The notes: a model not told the origin generated them from the sequence alone. 64,000 nucleotides of DNA from Gp1-AA122 sp035631655 (GCA_035631655.1 DASQIH010000108.1:97453-161452), one strand, 5' to 3'. Shown: positions 34,536 to 43,154, counted from the first letter of the stretch. Numbers and translations are program-made.

Positions 34536-34808
34536 GGATTCCTCGCTGCGCTCGGAATGACAGGTTGAGCCGCTTGGCGGGCGTGAGCGAAGCGGGATTA
34601 GTCGCAAGCCGAGCATCGCAAGGCTCAAGCCCTGAGCGGAGTCGAAGGGCCGCTGGCGAAATCCTGAGCGAAGCGAAGGAACCCGCGGTTAAGAACTGCA
34701 CCCTTTCTTGCCCCACGCGAGCGAGAGCCTGCCCTGAGCGAGGGACAGCTGCGCCACACGGACAGCCGAGCAGCGTTCCAATCACTAATCAGAAATCAAC
34801 AATTCCAG
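34536..34808. repeat. Composite dispersed repeat, left copy
   Basis: Two parts. Part 1 (34536-34699) is the reverse complement, with few differences, of 35751-35902 on the other side of the DUF1275 gene. Part 2 (34711-34808, from CCACGCGAGCGAGAGCC to AATCAACAATTCCAGG) is a direct copy of 35946-36052. Also contains the word CTCGGAATGACA shared with 36704-36745. No transposase is encoded. Confidence 0.85.
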
Positions 34809-34934
34809 GGTGCGTCCACGCGTAGAAAACCCCCTCGCAGCCAGGCCGGGTCAGCCGCCACCTAGAAGTAGGCAACGGGGACAGCATTATACTCATGGCT
34901 CCTAAGTCCAAGATAAAGAGTAAGGAGAGGCGCC

Positions 34935-35681
34935 GTGGCAAGTCTGGACGGAGATCATTCGTTGCCAATGAAGGAGAATGGGGTCGAGGGCCGTCTGATG
35001 ATCGCATTGATGGTTATGACTGTAGTCACGGGGTTTGTAGATGCGGTCAGCTACCTCGGGCTTGGCCATGTCTTCACCGCAAACATGACAGGAAACATCG
35101 TCTTGCTCGGATTTGCGGTTGCCGGAGCGCCTCGGCTGTCCATTGCTCGTTCATTCACTTCTCTGGGCGCGTTTCTGGTGGGAGCCGTAGTAGGCGGCCG
35201 GGTTGGCGTCGCCATGATCAGCGCGCCTCGAAAGCGTTGGCTGCTGGCGGCGGGAATTTCGGAAGCTGCGATGCTGTTCGCGGCTGCAGTCGCTGCTACG
35301 GGCTTCGACGCTGGTTCAGAAACTCCCGTCCTACGCCTTTACGCGATCATCATCCTCACCGCTTTGCCCATGGGACTGCGCACCGCAACCGTGCGGCGAC
35401 TCGCTGTGCCGGACATCACGACTACGGTATTGACCACCACCTTGGCGGCGGTGGCTGCTGATTCGTCGCTCGCAGGCGGCAGCAATCCCCGCATGGGACG
35501 CCGTATCGGTTCGGTCGTGGCCATGTTAGCCGGGGCCAGCATTGGGGCTCTTTTTGTGCGGTTCGGACTCGCAGTCCCGCTTCTGGTTGGTGGAACCTGC
35601 GTTCTGACTGCGACCATTATTTATTCCACAGGCTCGACAATGATGGAATCGGAACATCCAGCGGAAACCACCAGCCAGTGA
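34935..35681 (+). CDS. DUF1275 (YoaK-type) membrane protein
   Basis: 248 residues from a GTG start preceded by AAGGAGAGG (34922-34930). Six or so hydrophobic helices; family signature VTGFVDAVSYLGLGHVFTANMTGN in residues about 31-54 and GLRTATVRRLAVPDITTTVLT later. YoaK/DUF1275 proteins are widespread inner-membrane proteins of unknown function, possibly transporters. The gene is bracketed by inverted copies of a repeat and sits alone, which suggests it may have been moved or inverted as a unit. Confidence 0.88.
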   Translation: MASLDGDHSLPMKENGVEGRLMIALMVMTVVTGFVDAVSYLGLGHVFTANMTGNIVLLGFAVAGAPRLSIARSFTSLGAFLVGAVVGGRVGVAMISAPRKRWLLAAGISEAAMLFAAAVAATGFDAGSETPVLRLYAIIILTALPMGLRTATVRRLAVPDITTTVLTTTLAAVAADSSLAGGSNPRMGRRIGSVVAMLAGASIGALFVRFGLAVPLLVGGTCVLTATIIYSTGSTMMESEHPAETTSQ

Positions 35682-35724
35682 AAAGCAGAATGTCCCGGCA
35701 ATGATGCGTCCTGCACCCACCCTT

Positions 35725-36052
35725 GTCATTCTGAGTGCAGCGAGGAATCTGCAGTTCTTAACCGTGGGTTCCTTCGCTTCGCTCAGGATTTCGCCGGCGG
35801 CCCTTCGACTCCGCTCAGGGCTTCAGCCGCGATGCTCGGCTTGCGACTAACTAATCCCGCTTCGCTCACGCCCGCCAAGCGCCTCAACTTGTCATTCCGA
35901 GCTCTCTCCCTTGTCATCTCGAGCGCAGCGAGGAATCTGCTTTTGCCCTACGCGGGTGAGAGCCTGCCCTCAGCGAAGTCGAAGGGACAGCCGCGCCACG
36001 CGGACAGCCGAGCAGGTTTTCCAAGCAACAATCAGAAATCAACAATTCCAGG
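35725..36052. repeat. Composite dispersed repeat, right copy
   Basis: Starts with GTCATTCTGAGTGCAGCGAGG, then 35751-35902 is inverted relative to 34536-34699. Next come a second TCGAGCGCAGCGAGG word and the block 35946-36052, which is direct relative to 34711-34808. Confidence 0.85.
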
Positions 36053-36150
36053 AAAACCCCCGCCCACCCTCGAGACTAGAGATGCGCCAGACCAGGCCAG
36101 CCGCCCAGTATGCGAGCAGCCTGCGTGGCGCGGACAGCGCTGTCCGATTC

Positions 36151-36285
36151 GTATCAGGGCACCGCTTTAGCGGTGCCGCTCCAGCCCCCAAACCTATGTG
36201 CATCAGCCGCCGAGTGCGCTCGGCGGCTGATATCTGTTCCTCGCGATGGGTGCTTTGCGGCACGCCTGAAGGCGTGCCCTGATAC
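36151..36285. repeat. REPIN-like inverted pair of palindromes
   Basis: Ends GTATCAGGGCAC (36151-36162) and GTGCCCTGATAC (36274-36285) are exact inverted repeats; each carries a small hairpin (GGCACCGCTTTAGCGGTGCC and GGCACGCCTGAAGGCGTGCC). The centre has a 12-bp perfect palindrome arm pair TCAGCCGCCGAG / CTCGGCGGCTGA with loop TGCG (36203-36230). Confidence 0.82.
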
Positions 36286-36377
36286 AAACCTCATCACCCC
36301 GAGCGCTTTTAGGGCGAGTCGAGGGGCCCTCCCACACAGTCCCGAGTGCATACCTTCTGAACGGTGAGGTCGGCATC

Positions 36378-36460
36378 CTCCACGCGGGCGGGGGTGCCTG
36401 CACCACACGGATAGCCGAACAGGTGTTCCCAATCAACAATCAACCATCAGAAATCGCCAT
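36378..36460. repeat. Third, partial copy of the composite repeat
   Basis: Reads CCTCCACGCGGGCGGGGG, GATAGCCGAACAGG, then ATCAACAATCAACC and CATCAGAAAT, matching the second halves of the copies at 34711-34808 and 35946-36052 with divergence. Confidence 0.6.
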
Positions 36461-36700
36461 CAGCAATGTCAGTTTCTTTATGTTTCCGAATTTCGGTTCC
36501 CATTACGATCCCCGTGTCGCGGGCCCGATTGTCGCATTGGCGGCGGCAATCGTGACCGTCGTGTGGGGACCGCGAACCCTGGCGCGATACAGCCGCGCAT
36601 GAAGGGTCGGCCGCGCTGCATCTTGTGGCGTTCTTCACAAGGGTCAACCCTTACGTCTCGGGAGGCCAATCCGCCGCGCTTCGCTCGGGGAGTACGCGGA

Positions 36701-36745
36701 GAAAAGCGGATTCCTCACCGGCTGCAGCCGGTTCGGAATGACAAG
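36701..36745. repeat. REP word near pckG end
   Basis: GGATTCCTCACCGGCTGCAG followed by CCGGTTCGGAATGACAAG, with hairpin CCGGCTGCAGCCGG. Same family as 34536-34563. Confidence 0.65.
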
Positions 36746-36790
36746 CGGGGGCGCAGTGACAAGCGCGGGGCGGAATGCCGCGCGCCACGC

Positions 36791-38623
36791 TTATCGTTTG
36801 GCTGATTTCAGGCGATCTGCGAGGGCAGCCAGTTCCTGATGCAGACCTTCGGGCAAGCGGGTGCCGAACTTGGCGAAATGCTCCTTGATGAGCGGGACTT
36901 CGGCGCGCCAGCCATTCACGTCCACGTGGAGCAGCTTTTCCATGTTCTCGGCGGGCATGTGGAGGCCGTCCAAATCGAGTTCGCCACGCGCGGGGACTCT
37001 CCCGATCGGAGTGTCCTGCGCCAAGGCGTTTTCATCGCAGCGATCGAAGATCCACTTCAGGACACGGCTGTTGTCGCCGTAGCCGGGCCACAGAAATTTT
37101 CCGTTTTCGTCCTGGCGGAACCAGTTGACGTAATAAATCTTGGGCAGCTTCGCGGTTGGGGAGTGCTTGCCGATCTTCAGCCAGTGGGCGAAATAGTCTC
37201 CCATGTGGTAGCCGCAGAAGGGGAGCATGGCCATGGGATCACGGCGGAGCTGGCCGACTTTTCCCGTGGTGGCGGCGGTGGTTTCGCTGCTGGCGGTCGC
37301 GCCCAGGAAGGTTCCGTGCTGCCAGTTGAAAGCTTCAATCACCAGCGGAACGACTCCCGCACGGCGGCCTCCGAAGAGGATCGCGTCGATGGGCACGCCT
37401 TTCGGGTCTTCCCACTCAGGGGCTATGACGGGACATTGGCTGGCTGGGGCCGTAAAACGGGCGTTGGGATGGGCGGCTTTTCGACCGGAGTTGGGCGTCC
37501 ATGGTCGGCGGAGCCAGTCCACCAGCTCGGCGGGCTTGTCGTCGGTCATGCCTTCCCACCACACGTCGCCGTCAGGCGTCATGGCGCAGTTGGTGAAGAT
37601 GGAATTCTTGTTGACCGTCAGCATGGCGTTCAAGTTCGACTTCATGCCCGTGCCCGGCGCGACACCGAAGAAGCCAGCTTCGGGATTGATGGCATAGAGG
37701 CGGCCATCGGCGCCGAACTTCATCCAGGCGATATCGTCGCCGATCGTTTCCACCTTCCAGTCGGGAATGGTGGGGATCAGCATGGCCAGATTGGTCTTGC
37801 CGCAGGCGGAAGGGAAGGCGCCCGTCATGTACTTGGCCTCGCCGGCGGGGTTCGTGATTTTCAGGATGAGCATGTGCTCGGCCATCCAGCCCTCGTCGCG
37901 GGCTTGAACCGAGGCAATGCGCAGGGCGTGACACTTCTTGCCCAGCAGCGCGTTACCGCCGTAACCGGAACCGTAGGACCGGATCTCGCGGGTTTCGGGG
38001 AAGTGGCAGATGTACTTCTGTTCGGCATTACAGGGCCAGGTGGAATCCTGCTGGTTGGGCGCTAGTGGGGCTCCAATCGAGTGCACGCCACGTACGAATT
38101 CGCCGTCTTTGCCGAGGACCTCCAGCACCGGGGTTCCAACTCGCGCCATGGTATGCATGTTGGCAACCACGTAAGGCGAGTCGGTGATTTCGACTCCGAT
38201 CTTGGCGATGGGAGAACCAATTGGACCCATGCTGTACGGGATCACGAACATGGTGCGGCCCACCATGGAGCCGGTGAAAAGCCCCGTGAGTTTTTCCTTC
38301 ATCTTGGCCGGATCTTCCCAGTTGTTGGTGGGGCCGGCATCTTCCTTGGAGCGGGAGCAGATGAAGGTGCGATCTTCGACACGGGCGACGTCGCCAGGAT
38401 TGGAACGAACCAGAATGCTGTTGGGGCGCTTCTCGGGGTCGAGCGGGATGGCAATGCCGGCGAGAATCATCAGGCGCTGCATGGCCTGGTACTCCTCGGC
38501 GGAACCGTCGCACCAATGGATGCGATCGGGCTTGCACATCTGCGCGATTTGTTCTACCCAGTGCGCCAGCTGCTTATTTTTTGCTTTGCTGGTTGATTCC
38601 ACTTCCAGGGCAAGACTGGACAT
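36791..38623 (-). CDS. pckG: Phosphoenolpyruvate carboxykinase (GTP)
   Basis: Converts oxaloacetate plus GTP to PEP, the entry step of gluconeogenesis. 610 residues from the ATG at 38623 (AGGAGA 9 nt upstream; a TTG six bases earlier is in frame). GTP-class markers: the reactive-cysteine P-loop FPSACGKTNLAML, nucleotide-binding GRRAGVVPLV, and the N-terminal VRSNPGDVARVEDRTFICS. The ATP-class signature is absent. Length is typical. The upstream region 38624-38939 has no gene, so it probably holds the promoter. On the opposite strand a 408-codon shadow frame exists but has no family content. Confidence 0.96.
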   Translation of the reverse strand: MSSLALEVESTSKAKNKQLAHWVEQIAQMCKPDRIHWCDGSAEEYQAMQRLMILAGIAIPLDPEKRPNSILVRSNPGDVARVEDRTFICSRSKEDAGPTNNWEDPAKMKEKLTGLFTGSMVGRTMFVIPYSMGPIGSPIAKIGVEITDSPYVVANMHTMARVGTPVLEVLGKDGEFVRGVHSIGAPLAPNQQDSTWPCNAEQKYICHFPETREIRSYGSGYGGNALLGKKCHALRIASVQARDEGWMAEHMLILKITNPAGEAKYMTGAFPSACGKTNLAMLIPTIPDWKVETIGDDIAWMKFGADGRLYAINPEAGFFGVAPGTGMKSNLNAMLTVNKNSIFTNCAMTPDGDVWWEGMTDDKPAELVDWLRRPWTPNSGRKAAHPNARFTAPASQCPVIAPEWEDPKGVPIDAILFGGRRAGVVPLVIEAFNWQHGTFLGATASSETTAATTGKVGQLRRDPMAMLPFCGYHMGDYFAHWLKIGKHSPTAKLPKIYYVNWFRQDENGKFLWPGYGDNSRVLKWIFDRCDENALAQDTPIGRVPARGELDLDGLHMPAENMEKLLHVDVNGWRAEVPLIKEHFAKFGTRLPEGLHQELAALADRLKSAKR

Positions 38624-38939
38624 GATCAAGGTCTCCTGGCACAGGCCGACTGAGGTCGGTATGCCGTAGTAGCTACAGGCAGATTGGCTGCAAAAAAGAA
38701 AGCCAATATTGTCCCTTATTTATGAGATATCTCCAAGTACCCGGGCCGATTAACACAGTTGAAGGAGCAGCAAGGGTCTCGAAGCCAGAGAATGATTCTC
38801 CCCCGCAAGGCAAGACAACGAAAGTGTTTCCCATCACGAGTGGCTGTGACCGCTGTACTTGGAGGGTGTTCGGGTAGAAAGGGTTTGCCCGGGCCGATGC
38901 CGCATTTCTGCCCCCAGGGCGAAACAAGAACTGCCTTGC
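38624..38939. other. pckG upstream non-coding region
   Basis: About 316 bp with no supported gene. On the minus strand a poor sigma-70-like pair (TTGGAG, 17 bp, GACAAT) lies near 38695-38740. Nothing else is recognised. Confidence 0.35.
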
Positions 38940-38945
38940 ATCGTC

Positions 38946-39035
38946 TGGAATGACGCACGCGGACGAGGGGGTCCTTCGACTCGCCGAGAGCTTTCTGCAA
39001 GCGAAGGCTCCTGGGTTGCTCAGGATGACAAAGCT
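38946..39035. repeat. REP-like dispersed repeat
   Basis: Ends with GCTCAGGATGACAAAG, the same word as the ends of the 52164 and 56299 elements (TCAGGATGAC). The stop codon of the gene at 39020-39385 lies inside it. Confidence 0.6.
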
Positions 39036-39385
39036 TCTGACGGGGCTTCTAATTCGGCGACCACGGCCTCGAGATGCTGGAGAGTTTCGTTCACGGTGAG
39101 GGAATACATTTCGCAGCCCAGACCTTCCCCTGCTTCCAGCGCTGTTTTAAGATAGTGGCCCGCAATTTCTACGGCGAGGGGATCCGTAATGACTTTGCCA
39201 GTACGTTGCTGATATTCCACCCAGGCCGGATGAGGTAGAGCGATCCCGACGGGTTTGCCATCCACCAAGAACTTGATGTCCACGGCATCAGCATGACGTG
39301 TGGCCATGGCCACGATTAAGGCCTGGTAGATGCAGTGCACCTGCTTCTTGGTCCAGCGGTCGACAGCGTAGAAGTTATCGTACAT
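39020..39385 (-). CDS. Hypothetical protein with a repeat-derived C-terminus
   Basis: 121 residues. Mixed alpha/beta sequence, FYAVDRWTKKQVHCIYQALI then VDIKFLVDGKPVGIALPHPAW; no membrane segment and no family recognised. The last residues (PSEALSS) and the stop TGA are encoded by the dispersed repeat word TTGTCATCCTGA, so the natural C-terminus may have been replaced. No strong ribosome site; a TATATT box lies about 15 nt upstream. Confidence 0.6.
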   Translation of the reverse strand: MYDNFYAVDRWTKKQVHCIYQALIVAMATRHADAVDIKFLVDGKPVGIALPHPAWVEYQQRTGKVITDPLAVEIAGHYLKTALEAGEGLGCEMYSLTVNETLQHLEAVVAELEAPSEALSS

Positions 39386-39455
39386 CGCAATGAGTCAAAT
39401 ATAGCGAACCGAAGTCAGTCACAGCAAACCCACGGCTGTCCGTTAAGATGGTGGC

Positions 39456-40349
39456 GTGCCGATCAAAGTGGGTGGGGAGAGAAAACTTAACCTCCTGCGA
39501 GCCAGTTCTCTAGCGCGTATTCCGTGGCTGGTGCATGGGTTCAGCACGCGCGAGGGCGGATTCTCGAAGGGGTATGGCGGGAATGCTCTGAACCTGGGGT
39601 TCACGAAAGGGGACTCGCGGGCGGATGTCGAGCGGAACCGGGCGGCTTTCCAGAGAGAGATTGGGGCTGTTCATGACGACGGAAGACTTTGGCCGCTCAT
39701 TACGCTGCGCCAGGTGCATTCCGACCTGATTCACCGCATAGACTCGGTTCCCGAACATCCCGTGGTCGGGGATGGATTGGTAACCGATATTCCCGGCGTG
39801 CTGATCGCCGTGCAAACTGCCGATTGTCTGCCAGTCGCGCTTGTGGATACAAAGCGGCGTGCGGTAGGAGTCTTTCACGCGGGATGGCGCGGCACGATGA
39901 AGCGGGTCGTCGAGAAGGGCGTGGGTGAAATGAGGCGGTGGTTCGGGAGCAGGCCGCAAGACATACGGGCGTCCATTGGTCCGGGGATTCACAAGTGCTG
40001 TTATGAAGTGGGAGAAGAGGTTCGAGCCAAGTTCCAATCGCAGTTTGCTTATGCGAGAGAGTTGTTTCATGAGACGAAGGAATCGGATCCCATTCGTGAC
40101 AAATATCCTCTGCTGTTCCTGAGTGCGTGGCCTCCAGGGCATTCAGAACTACCGCGGAAGTTGTTCCTGGATCTGGTGGAGGCCAATCGGCGGCAGTTGC
40201 TGGAGGCTGGCGTTGGGCCCTCGAGCATCGGGAGCTCGGATTTGTGTACCTCCTGCCAATCGGATCTGCTTTTTTCTTATCGTGCCGAGAAGGGTGTGAC
40301 GGGAAGATTGATGGGCGCGGTCGGAATCCGGCCGAAGCAAACGCTTTAA
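39456..40349 (+). CDS. pgeF: PgeF/YfiH-type laccase-domain protein (purine nucleoside phosphorylase, peptidoglycan editing)
   Basis: 297 residues from a GTG start. Family blocks: FSTREGGFSKGYGG, TLRQVHSD (zinc His), VQTADCLPVALVD (Cys), VGVFHAGWRGT (His) and ASIGPGIHKCCYEVG. These zinc/copper-binding proteins were once called multicopper polyphenol oxidases. Characterised members act as purine nucleoside phosphorylases or adenosine deaminases, and E. coli PgeF/YfiH also corrects peptidoglycan muropeptide composition. All three metal ligands are conserved. It is convergent with the HU gene. Confidence 0.93.
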   Translation: MPIKVGGERKLNLLRASSLARIPWLVHGFSTREGGFSKGYGGNALNLGFTKGDSRADVERNRAAFQREIGAVHDDGRLWPLITLRQVHSDLIHRIDSVPEHPVVGDGLVTDIPGVLIAVQTADCLPVALVDTKRRAVGVFHAGWRGTMKRVVEKGVGEMRRWFGSRPQDIRASIGPGIHKCCYEVGEEVRAKFQSQFAYARELFHETKESDPIRDKYPLLFLSAWPPGHSELPRKLFLDLVEANRRQLLEAGVGPSSIGSSDLCTSCQSDLLFSYRAEKGVTGRLMGAVGIRPKQTL

Positions 40350-40402
40350 CTAAGCGCCGAGATCGCTGAGGGCGCAGAGAAAAAGCCACACCGGGAAACT
40401 AA

Positions 40403-40424
40403 GTGCGGACAAGGGTGTCCGCAC
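40403..40424. other. Perfect 9-bp hairpin between convergent genes
   Basis: GTGCGGACA - AGGG - TGTCCGCAC, between the stops of pgeF (40349) and the HU gene (40432). Could act as a bidirectional terminator, although there is no T-run; may also be a REP-type repeat. Confidence 0.4.
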
Positions 40425-40431
40425 CACATCG

Positions 40432-40761
40432 CTACTGGGCCGGACTGGGAGGTGGGGGAGCCGGGGCCCCGGCGGCCTCGGCTTGACCGCCGTTGACCAA
40501 GTCCTTTAACTCCTTGCTGGGCTTGAAGAACGGGATTTTCTTGGCCGGCACTTCGACGCGGTCTCCGGTCTTGGGGTTACGGCCCACTCTGGGCTTGCGC
40601 TGGCGAGTGCGGAAGCTGCCGAAACCACGGATCTCGATCTTGTCGCCCACGCGTAGCGAACGCACGATGCTGTCAAAGATGGTCTCGACGATTACTTCGC
40701 TGTCTTTGCGGGTTAATTCGGCTAGCCGGGAGACTTCGTCGATCAGATCGGCTTTGGTCAT
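40432..40761 (-). CDS. HU/IHF-family DNA-bending protein
   Basis: 109 residues. Classical fold: MTKADLIDEVSRLAELTRKD at the start and the arm region RIRGFGSFRTR-type with the proline tip in RKPRVGRNPKTGDRVEVPA. A C-terminal extension of about 20 residues rich in Ala and Pro (GAPAPPPPSPAQ) is unusual for HU. Nucleoid protein that bends DNA; IHF-beta and HU cannot be separated by eye. It is downstream of sppA on the same strand (121 bp). Confidence 0.93.
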   Translation of the reverse strand: MTKADLIDEVSRLAELTRKDSEVIVETIFDSIVRSLRVGDKIEIRGFGSFRTRQRKPRVGRNPKTGDRVEVPAKKIPFFKPSKELKDLVNGGQAEAAGAPAPPPPSPAQ

Positions 40762-40882
40762 AACGTCTCTTCGCTCCGTGAGTGTCTAGGCCCTCAGGTC
40801 GGAAAAGGGTCCGGATAAAGGTCTCAAATTTCAGGTACTTCGCGCAAGCAGGTTTTCTGGTTCGGGCCCTAGTGTGTCGTCC

Positions 40883-41797
40883 TCATTTCCACAGGTAATA
40901 GAAGCCGACGTGCTGTTCCATCAACTTCTCCCGCGTGGGCACGTATTGGGAGACGTCTCCGAAGAGCAAGTCGAGAACCGTCTTACGCTCCTTTTCGGGG
41001 TGCACCAGGGTCGGTTCTCCTTTGATACCCACGGCTTTGGCCGTATCCTCGACAGCTCCTTGAAAGTCGGAGACTTGGTCGATCAGCTTCATGGGCAACG
41101 CCTGTGCGCCGGTCCAGACCTTGCCGTCGGCGATGGCGCGTACCTCGTCCACCTTCAGCTTGCGGCCGTCGGCGACGGCCTGGATGAACTGGCTGTACAG
41201 GTTGTTGATGAGCGCCTGCAGATACTCCTTTTCGGCCGGAGTCAGGTCGCGGGTGGGATTGCCTGTGTCTTTGAACTCGCCGGTCTTCAAGATGATTTCT
41301 TTCATCTTGGCCCAATGCAGCAGATCCCCGTAATTCACCCACTCCGAGATCACTCCTATCGAACCGACGATGCTTCCCTGGTCGGCGTAAATCTTGTTGG
41401 TGGCGGAGGATACGTAATACGCGCCACTGGCGCCCACAGTCTCAATCGAGGCTACGATGCGCTTCTTCTTTTCGTCGCGGACGCGCTTGACCTCGCGATA
41501 GATTTCTTCGGAGGCAGCCACACCTCCTCCGGGCGAGTTCACGTGCAGGATGATGGCCTTGATGGAGTCGTCGTCGGCGTACTTCTTAAGTTGCTCGACC
41601 ACCGTCTTGGGGTTGAGAATTACTCCTTCCAGGTCCACTACTGCGATCTTGTCTCCGAAGGCGCCACCGAAGGCGGTTTTCTCTCCGCCGCGCAGGGTGA
41701 TGTAGACCAGGGTAAAGACAGCCAAAACAAAGAGGAAGAAGGCGCCTCCTCCAATCAGGATCCAAAGCAGGGTGCGGGAACTCTTGCCTTCTGCCAT
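40883..41797 (-). CDS. sppA: Signal peptide peptidase SppA, S49 family
   Basis: 304 residues, one N-terminal membrane helix (LLWILIGGGAFFLFVLAVFT), short single-domain form as in Bacillus. Serine nucleophile Ser124 in VGASGAYYVSSA and general base Lys176 in TGEFKDTG, a spacing of 52 residues, the same as Ser147-Lys199 of the B. subtilis enzyme. Digests leftover signal peptides and membrane-associated peptides. Downstream on the same strand is the HU gene; upstream is a DAG-kinase-like gene with a 77-bp gap containing repeated AGCTCTTAGC words. Confidence 0.94.
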   Translation of the reverse strand: MAEGKSSRTLLWILIGGGAFFLFVLAVFTLVYITLRGGEKTAFGGAFGDKIAVVDLEGVILNPKTVVEQLKKYADDDSIKAIILHVNSPGGGVAASEEIYREVKRVRDEKKKRIVASIETVGASGAYYVSSATNKIYADQGSIVGSIGVISEWVNYGDLLHWAKMKEIILKTGEFKDTGNPTRDLTPAEKEYLQALINNLYSQFIQAVADGRKLKVDEVRAIADGKVWTGAQALPMKLIDQVSDFQGAVEDTAKAVGIKGEPTLVHPEKERKTVLDLLFGDVSQYVPTREKLMEQHVGFYYLWK

Positions 41798-41874
41798 GAG
41801 CTTTGCCTTACAAGGGGGCTAGTGTAGCACTAAAGCTCTTAGCTGTTAGCTCTTAGCGGGCGAGTTGGCGTGGC

Positions 41875-42756
41875 TCAAAGGACAACCGCTCTTAGTGCCC
41901 TCGGGGCGATACTGACCTCGACTGGCGTGCGGCAGACGTACTCGCCATCGGCGTAGACGTCGAGCGGGGTTTCCGTTTCCAGGCGGAGGCGGTTGGATTG
42001 GAAATACTCGACCTCGGGGATGCGCAGGTGACGACCTAAATAGACACTCGGAAAAAGATACGAGAGCCGTAGCTTGCCGACCCGGTTGACGAGGCAGAAG
42101 TCGAGCTTTCCGTCATCCAGTTTTGCGCGCGGCGCGATCTTCATACCTCCTCCATAAAACGGCGCATTAGCAAAAGCGAGGAGCATCGCCGAGCGCGAGC
42201 CATTGGAGACCGGCGATTCTGTGTCGGGAATCTGAAGGTTCATCGTAATCGGGCGAAAGCTCAGTAGCGCGGCTATCAGGCCCATGGCGTAGCCTCCGCG
42301 AGCACGCAGCCAGGCGGGCATCTTATGGGCTCGACGGGCCGCTTCCGCGTCGAGCCCCACACCTCCGACACAGCAGAAGTAGCGAGTACCGGGCACAGAG
42401 TAGCGCGAGTCCGCGCTGGAGAGAGCGGTGATTTGGCCGAGATCAATGGTGCGGCTGTTTTTTCGGTTTTGGCAGAAGTTGCGCCAGGCGGAGACAGAAT
42501 CGCGAACGTGCCGCAGGCCGAGGGCGCGGGCAAAGTCGTTGCCACTGCCGCAGGGGACTACCAAGACCGGCAGCTGCAGCTTCACTAACTGTGCAAGATG
42601 GCGGTGAACCGTGCCGTCTCCGCCAAGAATCAGGATGACATCAGCTTCGCTGGGGTCTGCCGGAAGGCCGATCGACCAGGTGATTTTCGGGTCGTGCTGG
42701 AATGGCTTGAGGTCGCGTGTGGACGAGCCCAAGCCGAAGATGGCAGCGGCACGCAT
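41875..42756 (-). CDS. Diacylglycerol kinase-family lipid kinase
   Basis: 293 residues; ATP motif GGDGT at 45-49, then LVVPCGSGNDFARALGL, the second family block. The C-terminal domain ends in a basic stretch with DVYADGEYVC. Cytoplasmic enzyme phosphorylating diacylglycerol, ceramide or a related lipid (YegS/BmrU/DgkB group); exact substrate not readable. Separate from sppA. Confidence 0.9.
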   Translation of the reverse strand: MRAAAIFGLGSSTRDLKPFQHDPKITWSIGLPADPSEADVILILGGDGTVHRHLAQLVKLQLPVLVVPCGSGNDFARALGLRHVRDSVSAWRNFCQNRKNSRTIDLGQITALSSADSRYSVPGTRYFCCVGGVGLDAEAARRAHKMPAWLRARGGYAMGLIAALLSFRPITMNLQIPDTESPVSNGSRSAMLLAFANAPFYGGGMKIAPRAKLDDGKLDFCLVNRVGKLRLSYLFPSVYLGRHLRIPEVEYFQSNRLRLETETPLDVYADGEYVCRTPVEVSIAPRALRAVVL

Positions 42757-42917
42757 TTTGGCGGCATGAGAGTAGCAGAAAACCCGGCTACGGCGGCGGG
42801 GAGAAGAATTTTTCGCCGAGAACGCCGAGATCGCAGAGAACGACTGTGTCCTTCCGGCAAGCCTGCGTGAATCGCACTCGCCCCTCGTGTTAGCGTCAGC
42901 TGTCAGTAGGAGGACAG
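42757..42917. other. Non-coding part of the 42757-43154 gap
   Basis: No gene or regulatory site recognised in this half of the gap between the lipid-kinase and tyrS genes. It ends in AGGAGG (42908-42913), which lies just before the relic. Confidence 0.4.
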
Positions 42918-43136
42918 CTGATCGACCCCACTCAGGAGTTACTTATTGCCCGGCAGATAGAGGAAGTTCGCAATCGCTTTGAGCTGTGGCCACGTGATCA
43001 TCCTAGCCGCCGACCACTCCCGGAAGAGCTGTGGTCAGCGGCTGCAAACTTAGCCCGGCAGTACGGCTTAAGCCGTACGGCGGATACCCTTCGCCTGAGC
43101 TGTTACTCACTGAAGCATTCCATATTAGGGGCTTAA
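42918..43136 (+). pseudogene. Start-less relic resembling IS66-associated TnpA-like HTH protein
   Basis: 72 codons are open from CTG at 42918 to TAA at 43134-43136. AGGAGG lies 4 nt before this CTG, but there is no ATG, GTG or TTG start. The peptide includes LIARQIEEVRNRFELW, LPEELWSAAANLARQYGLSR and TADTLRLSCYSLKHSI, a helical pattern I know from the N-terminal half of IS66-type accessory proteins (LP..LW..A..LA...G...A..L.L.Y..LK). The usual longer C-terminal part is missing. Inside lies a perfect 18-bp palindrome GTACGGCTTAAGCCGTAC (43061-43078). Likely a decayed mobile-element gene. Confidence 0.55.
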
Positions 43137-43154
43137 GAGATGCGAATCGAATGA

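Larger units (their letters stand above)
36053..36790. other. Repeat-rich non-coding interval before pckG
   Basis: No gene supported. It holds the REPIN-like element at 36151-36285, a third repeat copy at 36378-36460 and a REP word at 36701-36745. The open frames seen here follow palindrome sequence and lack ribosome sites. The rest, about 36460-36700, shows nothing recognisable. Confidence 0.6.

Noticed and set aside
36039..36439. Several overlapping open frames on both strands in the repeat zone
   Set aside because: They follow palindromic repeat sequence and have no ribosome sites.
36839..38065. A 408-codon open frame opposite pckG
   Set aside because: Antisense shadow of a certain gene; the product has no family pattern and is biased by the codon structure of pckG.
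38673..38927. Open frames upstream of pckG
   Set aside because: No ribosome site, no conserved pattern, low-complexity translation.
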